A stretch of 64,000 bases of DNA, taken from contig KK211198.1 in NCBI GenBank assembly GCA_000620945.1, positions 1 through 64,000 on the forward strand, in the 5' to 3' direction. Shown piece by piece: positions 27,011-35,633 of this stretch. A program made the translations under genes and the position numbers. Position 1 is the stretch's first letter, and the number at the start of each line of letters is the position of its first letter. The notes under the pieces are model-generated. The model saw only the letters and a program-made list of their open reading frames with translations, did not search any database and was not told the origin of the DNA. The stretch is from [Clostridium] viride DSM 6836 (GTDB lineage Bacteria > Bacillota > Clostridia > Oscillospirales > Oscillospiraceae).

Positions 27011-27028
27011 TTTTGCTCCATGCAAACA

Positions 27029-27064
27029 TGGCAGACACCAACTTGGTGTCTGCCATTGATTTTA
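27029..27064 (+). terminator. Terminator after ackA
   Basis: Inverted repeat TGGCAGACACCAA (27029-27041) / TTGGTGTCTGCCA (27043-27055), then a short T-rich stretch TTGATTTTAT. Confidence 0.75.
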
Positions 27065-27117
27065 TGGGTATACTAGAGGATACCAGGCTCTAAGCTCAGC
27101 AGAAAAGGATGATTACC

Positions 27118-28707
27118 ATGATTCGAATGGCACAGCTTTCGCTTCCGATTGACGGAAAGCAAGATGATTTAAAAAAGAAAGCAGCAAAGCAGCTTGGCAT
27201 TGGAACGGATGAAATCTTAGATTTTACCATAGTTCGTCAGTCCATTGATGCAAGAAAGAAAACACAGCTGCAAGCAGTCTATACCGTTGAGCTTTGGGCG
27301 GAGCGGGAAGAGCAGCTGGTAAAGCGTGCTCAGTCGCCCAATATTACATTATCGAAACAGGAACTGCCCTACTCCTTTCCGCCGGTATTACGGACCTTTT
27401 TTAAAAAGCCGGTCATCGTTGGCATGGGACCTGCAGGGCTGTTTGCAGCGCTCTTTCTAGCACGTGCTGGAGTTCCCAGTATCTTATTGGAGCGAGGCCG
27501 CGGGGTGGAAGATCGGAGCAAAGATGTGGAGCATTTCTGGAAGACGGGAGAACTGTCTTCCTCCTCGAACGTGCAGTTTGGAGAGGGAGGAGCAGGTACT
27601 TTCTCGGACGGGAAACTGACCACTGGAATTCGGGATATTCGAGCCCGCAGTGTCATGAAGACTTTAGTGCAGCATGGGGCGCCGGAGGATATCCTCTATT
27701 CGCACAAGCCGCACGTGGGAACGGATGTCCTTCGAAGCGTGGTGAAAAGCATCCGAGATGAGCTGTTATCTCTGGGTTGTGAAGTGCGCTTTGAGCAGCA
27801 ATTACAGTCCTTAATCATAAAAGATGGGGTTCTATGCGGCGTAACCGTTAAAACCGAATCGGATACCTATCCCTTAGATTGCAACGAACTTATCTTAGCA
27901 CCCGGTCACTCCGCGAGGGATACCTTCCACATGCTGCATGAAACGGGAGTGCCCATGGAGCAAAAGCCCTTTGCCATAGGGGTGCGCATCGAACACAAGC
28001 AAGAGGAGATGAGCCGGGCCCAGTTTGGGGATCAATTTTACAAAGTGCCACCCTCGGACTATAAGCTCTCCTGCCACCTACCTAGTGGACGATCTGCCTT
28101 TACCTTCTGTGTTTGCCCAGGCGGGGAAGTGGTGGCGGCCAGTTCCAACGAAGGTCAAGTGGTGACAAACGGGATGAGTAACCGTGCGCGAGACGGCGAA
28201 AATATCAATGGAGGATTTTTAGTCGGGGTTGGGCCATCGGATTATCCGGGAGACGATCCACTGGCCGGTGTACGCTTTCAAGAGCAGTGGGAAGCGGCCG
28301 CTTGGGCCTTAGGTGGTCGTAATTTTCATGCTCCAGCGCAGTTAGTCGGTGACTTTTTAGCGGGAAAGGCCTCCAAAGCGGCGGGAACGATTCAACCTAC
28401 GTATCGTCCCGGAGTCACTTGGACCGATCTTTCGGCCTGCCTTCCGGACTATATCATCCAGACGCTGCGCGATGCCTTGCCCCTCTTTGATCGTAAGGTA
28501 CGTGGATTCTCGCATCCTGATGCAGTCTTGACCGGAGTGGAAACGCGTTCCTCCTCACCGGTACGGATGGTTCGCAATCCGGATACCCTGGAATCTGCCA
28601 TCCAAGGTCTATACCCCTGTGGGGAAGGGGCCGGTTATGCAGGTGGCATTGTATCGGCTGCCGTGGATGGCATAAAAGTAGCCGAAGCTTTGTCGCAACG
28701 AAAATAA
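27118..28707 (+). CDS. FAD-dependent oxidoreductase (COG2509 type)
   Basis: A 529-residue flavoprotein. An N-terminal helical domain (about 1-95) precedes the FAD Rossmann motif VGMGPAGLFAALFLARAG. NVQFGEGGAGTFSDGKLTTG is a hallmark of this uncharacterised dehydrogenase group, and a second FAD block lies at the C terminus (LYPCGEGAGYAGGIVSAAVDG). The reaction is unknown; the group is conserved in anaerobic Firmicutes. ATGs occur at 27109, 27118 and 27127; 27118 is nine bases after AAAAGG. It stands alone between two terminators. Confidence 0.88.
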   Translation: MIRMAQLSLPIDGKQDDLKKKAAKQLGIGTDEILDFTIVRQSIDARKKTQLQAVYTVELWAEREEQLVKRAQSPNITLSKQELPYSFPPVLRTFFKKPVIVGMGPAGLFAALFLARAGVPSILLERGRGVEDRSKDVEHFWKTGELSSSSNVQFGEGGAGTFSDGKLTTGIRDIRARSVMKTLVQHGAPEDILYSHKPHVGTDVLRSVVKSIRDELLSLGCEVRFEQQLQSLIIKDGVLCGVTVKTESDTYPLDCNELILAPGHSARDTFHMLHETGVPMEQKPFAIGVRIEHKQEEMSRAQFGDQFYKVPPSDYKLSCHLPSGRSAFTFCVCPGGEVVAASSNEGQVVTNGMSNRARDGENINGGFLVGVGPSDYPGDDPLAGVRFQEQWEAAAWALGGRNFHAPAQLVGDFLAGKASKAAGTIQPTYRPGVTWTDLSACLPDYIIQTLRDALPLFDRKVRGFSHPDAVLTGVETRSSSPVRMVRNPDTLESAIQGLYPCGEGAGYAGGIVSAAVDGIKVAEALSQRK

Positions 28708-28711
28708 AAAA

Positions 28712-28740
28712 GAATGCCTAACGCAACACGTTAGACATTC
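28712..28740. terminator. Terminator between the FAD oxidoreductase and the thioredoxin-like gene
   Basis: Stem GAATGCCTAACG (28712-28723) / CGTTAGACATTC (28729-28740), with one mismatch and a run of A on the left. It serves chiefly the minus-strand gene. Confidence 0.7.
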
Positions 28741-28754
28741 TCAATGCTACCAGC

Positions 28755-29123
28755 TTATTGGTAGCCCATGGAGTTAATGAGATCGTAGGGGCTAACTTCC
28801 TCCGGATGCAGACAAGACGCTAAGAGGCTTTCGTAAAGTCCTTCCGGCTGCACACCAGAAATTCGATCAACTTCTTCACAATTTTGAAAGAGAATGACGG
28901 TGGGAATCGAGTAGACACCAAGCTCTAAGGCGCGGAACCCCTCTTGATCTGCATTCACAGAACAAATCACAGCCTGTCCCTCGTACTTTTTTGCTACTTT
29001 TTCCATAATTTCGGTGGCTTCGGTACAGACCTCATGCCAGTCTGTCCAAAAGTACACCATAACCACCTGACCGGTGGCAATTGCCGCATCGAGTTGTTCG
29101 CTATTCATTTGAACCAGAGCCAC
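28755..29123 (-). CDS. Thioredoxin-fold protein with HEVC in place of CGPC
   Basis: A 122-residue protein of thioredoxin length and order: YFWTDWHEVC (residues 24-33), then VAKKYEGQAVICSVNADQ, and the cis-Pro loop SIPTVILFQN. The resolving pair is changed: the first active-site Cys is His30 and only Cys33 remains, so it cannot form the usual internal disulfide. It may act as a mono-thiol protein, chaperone or binding partner. The start is GTG at 29123 behind AAAGGATG; the frame extends far upstream over AT-rich DNA that lies in the divergent promoter region with glnS. The C-terminal tail (about 105-122) is longer than usual. Confidence 0.85.
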   Translation of the reverse strand: MALVQMNSEQLDAAIATGQVVMVYFWTDWHEVCTEATEIMEKVAKKYEGQAVICSVNADQEGFRALELGVYSIPTVILFQNCEEVDRISGVQPEGLYESLLASCLHPEEVSPYDLINSMGYQ

Positions 29124-29211
29124 AGTATGACATCCTTTCCGCTTTTGTTTGTTATCCTTCTGCATGTAACAGTAATTGTAGAAGAGTTCCTTGCTTTCGT
29201 CAAGAGAGTAG

Positions 29212-29241
29212 TTGCAATTTATTTTGAATCCAGTGTATAAT
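29212..29241 (+). promoter_or_regulatory. Promoter of glnS
   Basis: TTGCAA (29212-29217), 18 bases, TATAAT (29236-29241). Confidence 0.7.
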
Positions 29242-29254
29242 ATAGTACTATATT
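29239..29254. promoter_or_regulatory. Perfect 16-bp palindrome over the glnS start point
   Basis: AATATAGTACTATATT is its own reverse complement. It begins in the -10 box and covers the predicted transcription start. It is AT-rich, so chance is possible, but the position suits a repressor. Confidence 0.35.
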
Positions 29255-29282
29255 TGATTTGGTACGTTAAGGAGAGAAGAGC

Positions 29283-30956
29283 ATGGCAGGAGAAGGTATG
29301 AGCCAGAATTTTATCCACGATTTTATTGATGAAGAACTTGCACCGGGTGGACGTTGTGAGGGAGAACGAGTTCACACACGGTTCCCACCCGAGCCGAACG
29401 GATATCTGCATATTGGACATGCCAAGGCAATTTATGTTGACTTCGGCACGGCAGAAAAGTATCAAGGCATTTGCAACCTTCGTATGGATGATACCAATCC
29501 GACCAAGGAAGATGTCACATTTGTGGAAGCGATTCAGGAAGACATCAAGTGGCTCGGGTACGATTGGGAAGATCGCTTTTATTTTGCCTCGGAGTATTTC
29601 GAGCAGATGTATGCCTTTGCGGAGGAATTAATCCAAAAAGGATTGGCTTACGTGTGTGAGCTTACCCCCGAACAGATGCGTGAAAAGCGTGGCGATGTGG
29701 GAAAACCCGCGGAAAGCCCCTACCGCGATCGTCCAATCGAGGAAAGCCTTACCCTATTTCGAAAAATGCGGGCCGGTGAATTCCCGGATGGTACCATGAC
29801 TCTTCGTGCAAAAATTGACCTAGCATCCGGCAACTTCAATATGCGCGATCCGGTGATCTATCGCATTAGCCACATGAAGCACCACCGAACCGGAACGGAG
29901 TGGTGTATCTATCCCATGTACGATTACGCCCATCCCCTAGAGGATGCCATGGAGTGCATCACCCATTCCCTTTGCTCCTTGGAGTTTGAGGACCATCGTC
30001 CGCTCTATGACTGGGTCATTGCCAACGTTTCGGCACCCAGCAAGCCACGTCAAATTGAGTTTGCCCGCCTCAACATCACTTATACCGTTCTTTCCAAGAG
30101 AAAGCTGCGCCAATTGGTGGAAGAGGGAAAGGTCTCTGGCTGGGATGATCCTCGGATGCCCACCCTTTGCGGACTCCGCCGTCGTGGCTATACTCCCTCT
30201 GCGATTCGCAACTTTTGTGAGCGGATCGGGGTTTCCAAAGCAGCCTCCACGGTGGAGTATGGGTTCTTAGAGCATTGCATTCGAGAGGACTTAAATCTCA
30301 CGGCTCGCCGTGTGATGGCAGTACTGCGTCCGGTTAAGCTTACCATCACCAATTATCCCGAAGACATGCAAGAGAGCTTTCCCGTAGAAAATAACCCCAA
30401 CCAGCCGGAGGATGGCTTCCGTGACGTGACCTTCTCGCGGGATCTTTATATCGAGTCGGACGACTTTATGGAAGTGCCCCAGAGTAAGTATCACCGCCTT
30501 TACCCGGGGAATGAAGTGCGCCTGAAGGGGTCCTATGTGGTGAAGTGTACTGGCTGCGTGAAGGACGAGCAGGGAACTGTGATCGAAGTGCTTGCAGAGT
30601 ATGATCCGGACTCTCGTGGCGGAAATCCAGCCGATGGAAGAAAGATCAAAGGCACCATTCATTGGGTAGACAGCCGCAACTGTTTGGATGCCGAGGTGCG
30701 TTTGTATGATAATCTCTTTACCGATCCAGACCCCGACAGTGGAGATAAGAATTTCTTGGACTGCTTAAACCCCAATTCTTTGGAGGTGTTAACCCACTGC
30801 AAGCTGGAAGCCTGTTTGCGGGAGGCAAAGCCGGAGGAATCCTTCCAGTTTATGCGTATGGGTTATTTCTGCGCAGATCGTAAGGATGGCACGAAGGATG
30901 GCCCCGTGTTTAACCGCACCGTAAATCTGAAGGATAGCTTTAAGCCGAAGGCATAA
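29283..30956 (+). CDS. glnS: Glutamine--tRNA ligase
   Basis: A 557-residue class I synthetase. FPPEPNGYLHIGHAKAI carries the HIGH motif, RMDDTNPTKED and YPMYDYAHPLEDAMECITHSLCSLEF are GlnRS-specific, VLSKRKLR is the KMSKS equivalent, and a C-terminal anticodon-binding beta-barrel domain is complete. Many Firmicutes lack GlnRS and make Gln-tRNA through GatCAB; here both GlnRS and GluRS (57235-58728) are encoded. The ATG at 29283 follows AAGGAGAG. Upstream is a promoter with a palindrome. Confidence 0.96.
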   Translation: MAGEGMSQNFIHDFIDEELAPGGRCEGERVHTRFPPEPNGYLHIGHAKAIYVDFGTAEKYQGICNLRMDDTNPTKEDVTFVEAIQEDIKWLGYDWEDRFYFASEYFEQMYAFAEELIQKGLAYVCELTPEQMREKRGDVGKPAESPYRDRPIEESLTLFRKMRAGEFPDGTMTLRAKIDLASGNFNMRDPVIYRISHMKHHRTGTEWCIYPMYDYAHPLEDAMECITHSLCSLEFEDHRPLYDWVIANVSAPSKPRQIEFARLNITYTVLSKRKLRQLVEEGKVSGWDDPRMPTLCGLRRRGYTPSAIRNFCERIGVSKAASTVEYGFLEHCIREDLNLTARRVMAVLRPVKLTITNYPEDMQESFPVENNPNQPEDGFRDVTFSRDLYIESDDFMEVPQSKYHRLYPGNEVRLKGSYVVKCTGCVKDEQGTVIEVLAEYDPDSRGGNPADGRKIKGTIHWVDSRNCLDAEVRLYDNLFTDPDPDSGDKNFLDCLNPNSLEVLTHCKLEACLREAKPEESFQFMRMGYFCADRKDGTKDGPVFNRTVNLKDSFKPKA

Positions 30957-30988
30957 GTTTAGGATCGATGGAAAGAGGAGACGTGTCG

Positions 30989-31546
30989 ATGAATCGAGAG
31001 GAAGCGTGGGCACTGCTCACGGAATATAACCAAGAACCCTTTCATCTGCAACACGCTAAGACGGTAGCTGCCGTCATGAAGTGGTTCGCTCAGAAGCTGG
31101 GCTATGCAGAGGAAGCTGAATTTTGGGAGCTGGTCGGATTACTTCACGATTTGGATTTCGAGAAGTATCCGGAGCAGCACTGTCAAAAGACCGCAGAGAT
31201 TTTGCGGGAGAGGGGTATGGATGAGAGTTTCATCCATGCAATCGTCAGCCATGGCTATGGCATGGTTTCGGAAGTAGCGCCTGAACATGTGATGGAAAAG
31301 GTGCTCTTTGCCGTGGACGAGCTTACCGGGCTGATCGGCGCGGCTGCGCTGATGCGTCCATCCAAGAGCGTATCCGATATGGAGCTGAAATCGCTGAAAA
31401 AGAAGTTTAAGGACAAGAGCTTTGCCGCTGGTTGTTCCCGTGAAGTGATTCAAACCGGTGCAAACATGCTCAACTGGTCCTTGGACGAGCTTTTGGAAAC
31501 CACACTAAACGCCATGAAAGAGACAGAAGAAATCATTGCAATGTAA
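30989..31546 (+). CDS. HD-domain phosphohydrolase
   Basis: A 185-residue protein of the HDIG type. An N-terminal His (HLQHAKTVAAVMKWFA) is followed by ELVGLLHDLDFEKYPEQH with the HD metal pair near residue 53, then IVSHGY and AVDELTGL. Such proteins hydrolyse phosphate esters of nucleotides or related molecules; the substrate is unknown. The ATG at 30989 lies eight bases after GAGGAG. It starts 32 bases after glnS and probably shares its transcript, ending at a strong terminator. Confidence 0.87.
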   Translation: MNREEAWALLTEYNQEPFHLQHAKTVAAVMKWFAQKLGYAEEAEFWELVGLLHDLDFEKYPEQHCQKTAEILRERGMDESFIHAIVSHGYGMVSEVAPEHVMEKVLFAVDELTGLIGAAALMRPSKSVSDMELKSLKKKFKDKSFAAGCSREVIQTGANMLNWSLDELLETTLNAMKETEEIIAM

Positions 31547-31567
31547 GAGTGTGCATAGCTGTTGTGT

Positions 31568-31610
31568 GAACACTGAGTAAGCAAGGTTCTTGCTTACTCA
31601 GTGTTTGTTC
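31568..31610 (+). terminator. Strong terminator after the glnS-HD unit
   Basis: A 17-bp perfect stem (31568-31584 with 31588-31604, starting AACACTGAGTAAGC) closes GTT, followed by TGTTCT. Confidence 0.9.
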
Positions 31611-31624
31611 TGCACAGAATGACC

Positions 31625-31652
31625 TTGCGTTTTTTGGGAAATATGCTATACT
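31625..31652 (+). promoter_or_regulatory. Extended -10 promoter of the FHA-RodA/PBP operon
   Basis: TTGCGT (31625-31630), 16 bases, TATACT (31647-31652), with TGC directly before the -10 hexamer. Confidence 0.7.
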
Positions 31653-31739
31653 GACCACAGGAAGATACTGCCCATTTGAACCCGAAAATTGCCAAGGGCA
31701 ATCACTTCTGACGTGACAAAACGGTAAAGCGAGGCGAAT

Positions 31740-33656
31740 ATGGGAGACTTTTTTGCAACGATCGGAGACAAAATCCAGGCGATTCCATTGGATGCCGGGA
31801 TGCAAGCCGCTCTGGATGCGGCCTTGCCACTTGCCTCTTGGGTGCTTCGACTGATCATGATCGCCTTGGGCGTGATTGTGGTTCTGCGCTGTTTGTTCTC
31901 TCTGTTTCGAGAGAAAAACCATCAGGAAGTTTGGGGCACTCTGAGCCTTCCAAATGGAACACAATATGAGATTAACCACTGGGAAAACGTCATCGGACGA
32001 GCGGGAAGCGCCGATGTGATCTTAGACTTTCCCTTCATTTCCCGCAACCATGCCGCCATTTTACGGGACGATAAGGGCAATTGGACTCTCTTTCCCCTGC
32101 AAAGTAAAAACGGCACACAGCACAATGGGGAGGAGGTCAGCGAGTCTGTTTCGCTCCACCCCGGGGATGTTATTAATCTAGGTGGGATGGAGCTCTATTT
32201 TTATCCCTTGAGCGAAGAGGAAGAACGCGATCAGAATCGCCGTCTTGGCGTGCAGCATCGGAAACTTAGCCCCAATACCACCTTAGCGTACTTAACCTTT
32301 TTTCAAATCCTTATGTTGATGCAGAGCCTTATCACCGTCAAACCGGAGCAAGCCTTTGGCGTGGTGGTTTCCTTTGCCACACTTGTTGGTGTCATGTGGG
32401 GGCTCTATGCCGTGTATCGAACCTTCAAACGCACAGCCTTTGAGGTGGAGACGCTTGCTTTGTTTCTTTGCTCCCTCTCCTTTGGGGTTACCGCTGCGTA
32501 TTCTCCCAAGGCTTTGACCACGCAAACCTTTGCCCTGATCATTGGCATTGGAATCTTCTTCATGCTAAGCCTAGCCTTGCGGGATTTGAAGATGGCAGTG
32601 TCTCTTCGTTGGCCGGTAGCCGCTATGGCTGGGCTTCTGTTGAGCTTTAACCTTCTGCTGGGACAGCGCATCTTTGGTGCGAAAAACTGGATGGCCATTG
32701 GACCGTTTAGTTTTCAACCCTCTGAGTTCATCAAAATTGCATTCATCATTGCAACGGCTACGACACTAGATCGTTTGTTTAATAACCGAAACCTCATTTT
32801 TACCACGCTGTTTGCGGGTTTTTGTGGAGGTTGCCTTGCTCTCATGAGTGATTTCGGTACGGCGCTGGTTTTCTTCGTTGCCTTCTTAGTGGTTGCCTTC
32901 CTGCGCTCCGGTAATCTGGGCTTTTTAGTGATGATGGCTTCGGGAGCTGGCCTTGGCGCCGGAATCATTCTGCATTTTAAGCCCTATATTGCCAATCGAT
33001 TTGAGGCTTGGCGACATGTCTGGGAGTTTGCCTCCACCACAGGGTATCAGCAGACACGAACGATGTCAGCGCTTGCCAGTGGTGGTCTCTTTGGCAAGGC
33101 ACCGGATGATGTATTTTTAAAGAAGGTTGGCGCGGCGAATACTGACCTTGTCTTTGGTGTAGTGGGCGAAGAGTTCGGTCTCATTCTGGCCCTCTTTGCG
33201 GTGGTTTGCATTGTGGCCTTTGCCGTCCTTGCCTACAAATGTACCGCAGCGGCACGCTCCAGTTTTTACACCATTGCATCTTGTACCGCTGCGGCTATGT
33301 TAGCGTTTCAAACATCGCTTAACGTATTTGGATCTGTGGATATTCTCCCCTTGACGGGAGTGACCTTCCCCTTTTTATCCGTTGGTGGCTCAAGCATGAT
33401 GTCCTGTTGGGGTCTGCTTGCCTTTATCAAAGCGGCGGACACCAGGCTCAATGCAAGCTTTACGGTAAAGCGACCGAAGCTTCGAACCTGGTCCTGGAGA
33501 AAGGATCGCGTGCAGGAGGATGCCTCTTGGGAAGAAGACGAGTTGGAAGAGGAAGAAGGCTTCTATCCGGACGAGCAGGAGGAGTTGGATGCCGCCTGGT
33601 CTCCGGAGGAGAACGAAGAATTTTGGGATGACTATCACTGGGAGGACGATCGATGA
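31740..33656 (+). CDS. FHA-domain / RodA-FtsW (SEDS) fusion protein
   Basis: A 638-residue membrane protein. One membrane segment (about 31-55) is followed by a cytoplasmic FHA domain (about 65-155) with the conserved GR (86-87), SRNH (101-104) and NGT (124-126) residues that bind phosphothreonine. About ten membrane segments of the SEDS glycosyltransferase family follow, including NWMAIGPFSFQPSEFIKIA, the QQTRTMSALASGGLFGK loop and GVTFPFLSVGGSSMMS. The C-terminal tail is very acidic (about 585-638). SEDS proteins polymerise lipid II with a partner PBP, encoded next with an ATGA overlap. Fusing the FHA sensor to the SEDS core suggests control of wall synthesis by Ser/Thr phosphorylation, as the separate fhaA/rodA/pbpA genes do in Actinobacteria. 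No kinase gene is in the window. Confidence 0.93.
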   Translation: MGDFFATIGDKIQAIPLDAGMQAALDAALPLASWVLRLIMIALGVIVVLRCLFSLFREKNHQEVWGTLSLPNGTQYEINHWENVIGRAGSADVILDFPFISRNHAAILRDDKGNWTLFPLQSKNGTQHNGEEVSESVSLHPGDVINLGGMELYFYPLSEEEERDQNRRLGVQHRKLSPNTTLAYLTFFQILMLMQSLITVKPEQAFGVVVSFATLVGVMWGLYAVYRTFKRTAFEVETLALFLCSLSFGVTAAYSPKALTTQTFALIIGIGIFFMLSLALRDLKMAVSLRWPVAAMAGLLLSFNLLLGQRIFGAKNWMAIGPFSFQPSEFIKIAFIIATATTLDRLFNNRNLIFTTLFAGFCGGCLALMSDFGTALVFFVAFLVVAFLRSGNLGFLVMMASGAGLGAGIILHFKPYIANRFEAWRHVWEFASTTGYQQTRTMSALASGGLFGKAPDDVFLKKVGAANTDLVFGVVGEEFGLILALFAVVCIVAFAVLAYKCTAAARSSFYTIASCTAAAMLAFQTSLNVFGSVDILPLTGVTFPFLSVGGSSMMSCWGLLAFIKAADTRLNASFTVKRPKLRTWSWRKDRVQEDASWEEDELEEEEGFYPDEQEELDAAWSPEENEEFWDDYHWEDDR

Positions 33657-34981
33657 AACAGGTACGTCGCCGGACCATGATCCTACTATGTATTGCAGCC
33701 TTCTTGGCCGTAGGACTCTTGTGGTTCTGTGTGCGTTGGGCTACGCAGGGACGAGACTGGGTGAATTACTTTGGCAATACCTCCCTCTTTGGAAACGGTG
33801 CCATTTATGACCGGAATGGAGTACTGCTCTATGACGGTAAGACGGGAGAGTACGCAGAACAGAAATCCGTTCGAAAAGCAACCATGCATTTGGTAGGCGA
33901 TTCCAACATTGCAACCTCCATGCGCAACGTGCTTTCTGATCGCTTATCGGGCTATCATCCGATTACCGGCACGGCATTTGGAAGCCATGACATTTACCTC
34001 ACCATTGATGCCTCGCTCAATGATGTGGCGTACCAAGCACTCAATGGGAAAAAAGGGGTCGTGGCAGTTTACAATTATAAAACCGGGGAAATCCTGTGTC
34101 TGGTGAGCGCACCATCCTATGACCCCGAAAACCCACCCACCGATGTCTCTGGGAGCCAATATGAAGGCGTCTATTTGAATCGCTTCTTTTCCTCGCTATT
34201 TCCACCTGGATCGATTTTCAAAGTGATTACCACAGCAGCGACCCTGGAAAAGAAGGCAGACTGGCAATCCTTTCGGTTTGATTGTGATGGGAAATTTGAA
34301 GTAGGCGGGCAGGTGATTACTTGTCCGCGCGCCCATGGCTCCAATCTGACCCTGCAGCAAGCGTTTGCGCGCTCTTGTAACGGAGCATTTGGACAGTTGG
34401 CGTTGGAGCTTGGGGGAGATGTGTTGCGCACCTACGCGCAGTCAGGAGGAATTCTCAATTCCTATGATATTAGTGGGGTTACTACCGCTGCCGGGCAGTT
34501 TGATGTAGGTGCTGCTGGAACAATTGATTTGGCTTGGTCGGGTTCCGGCCAATACCATGATATGATTAATCCTGCATCCTTCCTGATGCTTATGGGTGGG
34601 ATTGCAAACGGGGGAAAAGCACAAGTGCCCGTACTCCTGAAGAAAGAGAGCTTTTCGGATAGTAGCATCCCCAGTTCCTTGAAGGAACGAAGTGAAGGGA
34701 ATGCTATTTGGAGTCGATCGACCTGTGACGCGCTGAAGCAAATGATGCGAAACAATGTGCAGGAAACGTACGGACAGAAGAATTTTGGAGACCTAACGAT
34801 TTGTGCCAAATCGGGAACCGCAGAAGTGGGAAATGGGCAAGCTCCCCATGCTTGGTTCTCTGGGTTCCTGGATGAAGCGGATCACCCGCTGGCGTTTATT
34901 GTGTTAGTGGAAAATGGAGGATCAGGAGCGAATGTTGCCGGTGCGGTAGCTTCTAAGGTTTTGCAGAAAGCCGCACGGTGA
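33653..34981 (+). CDS. Penicillin-binding protein transpeptidase (PbpA-like)
   Basis: A 442-residue bitopic protein with an N-terminal anchor (about 9-28). It has a short N-terminal domain and a transpeptidase domain with all three active-site motifs: SIFK (187-190), SCN (241-243) and KSGT (386-389). No glycosyltransferase domain is present, so it should cross-link the glycan made by the SEDS partner immediately upstream. The start overlaps the stop of that gene (ATGA). It resembles actinobacterial PbpA rather than the larger elongation PBP2, lacking a long dimerisation domain. It could serve elongation, division or spore cortex synthesis. Confidence 0.93.
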   Translation: MKQVRRRTMILLCIAAFLAVGLLWFCVRWATQGRDWVNYFGNTSLFGNGAIYDRNGVLLYDGKTGEYAEQKSVRKATMHLVGDSNIATSMRNVLSDRLSGYHPITGTAFGSHDIYLTIDASLNDVAYQALNGKKGVVAVYNYKTGEILCLVSAPSYDPENPPTDVSGSQYEGVYLNRFFSSLFPPGSIFKVITTAATLEKKADWQSFRFDCDGKFEVGGQVITCPRAHGSNLTLQQAFARSCNGAFGQLALELGGDVLRTYAQSGGILNSYDISGVTTAAGQFDVGAAGTIDLAWSGSGQYHDMINPASFLMLMGGIANGGKAQVPVLLKKESFSDSSIPSSLKERSEGNAIWSRSTCDALKQMMRNNVQETYGQKNFGDLTICAKSGTAEVGNGQAPHAWFSGFLDEADHPLAFIVLVENGGSGANVAGAVASKVLQKAAR

Positions 34982-34986
34982 AAAGC

Positions 34987-35493
34987 TTAGGACAGCAATC
35001 TGGATGGTTCCAATAGCATAAGCGGGAGATGTCTGCGGCGAACCAGTTGCACCGCATCGCCGGCATCGCTCGCCCGTCCATTCCAAATGATGACAAAGCA
35101 ATCACATTGGGAAAGCATGTATTTGATGGTTTTATGATAGCAGTCCAAGGTAAATTGACGTTGTACCATGGATTCCTTGTCGCACCGTGCGACCAGGTTG
35201 AAGTAGCAATCACGCACCTCTTCCGGCCATGCGATGTGCTGATCTTCATAGGGGATGACACATTCCAATTCCGTACCTAGTGTGTCACGCAGCTCCAAGA
35301 GGGAGGCAGTGACATCAAAGGGAAATCCACGTTCCATGGCAATCAGGAACCGCTCCACTTGTTCTTCTTCAATCAGGGGTTGCAAACGGCTTAGGAGTGT
35401 CTCTCTCACGGTCTGCTCCCCGCCTTCGGGATAGGTGAGGGGAGACAGTTCCCAAAAATGTTGTGCGATCACGCCGCAAATACGTTTTTTCAA
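34987..35493 (-). CDS. SLOG-fold protein (DUF1273/YpsA-like)
   Basis: A 168-residue protein. ERFLIAMERGFPFDVTASLLELR and ELECVIPYEDQHIAWPEEVR correspond to the nucleotide-binding core of the SLOG/YpsA group, and YMLSQCDCFVIIWNGRASDA to its C-terminal strand and loop. Members bind nucleotides or their derivatives; functions are mostly unproven. The ATG at 35520 has no Shine-Dalgarno, while TTG at 35493 lies nine bases after AAGGAG and gives MKKRICGVIAQHFWEL, so TTG was chosen. Converges with the PBP gene with a five-base gap. Confidence 0.7.
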   Translation of the reverse strand: MKKRICGVIAQHFWELSPLTYPEGGEQTVRETLLSRLQPLIEEEQVERFLIAMERGFPFDVTASLLELRDTLGTELECVIPYEDQHIAWPEEVRDCYFNLVARCDKESMVQRQFTLDCYHKTIKYMLSQCDCFVIIWNGRASDAGDAVQLVRRRHLPLMLLEPSRLLS

Positions 35494-35633
35494 GATGACA
35501 ATCTCCTTACTTATCTTCATGCGCCATTCTATGCTTTGCTAGAATAATATGACCGTTAGTCGGGTGGATGATGCAAAATCAGACTTCCACCTACTGGAAA
35601 AGTGTTAAAATTTTCTTAAGAGAGAGTATCGTC

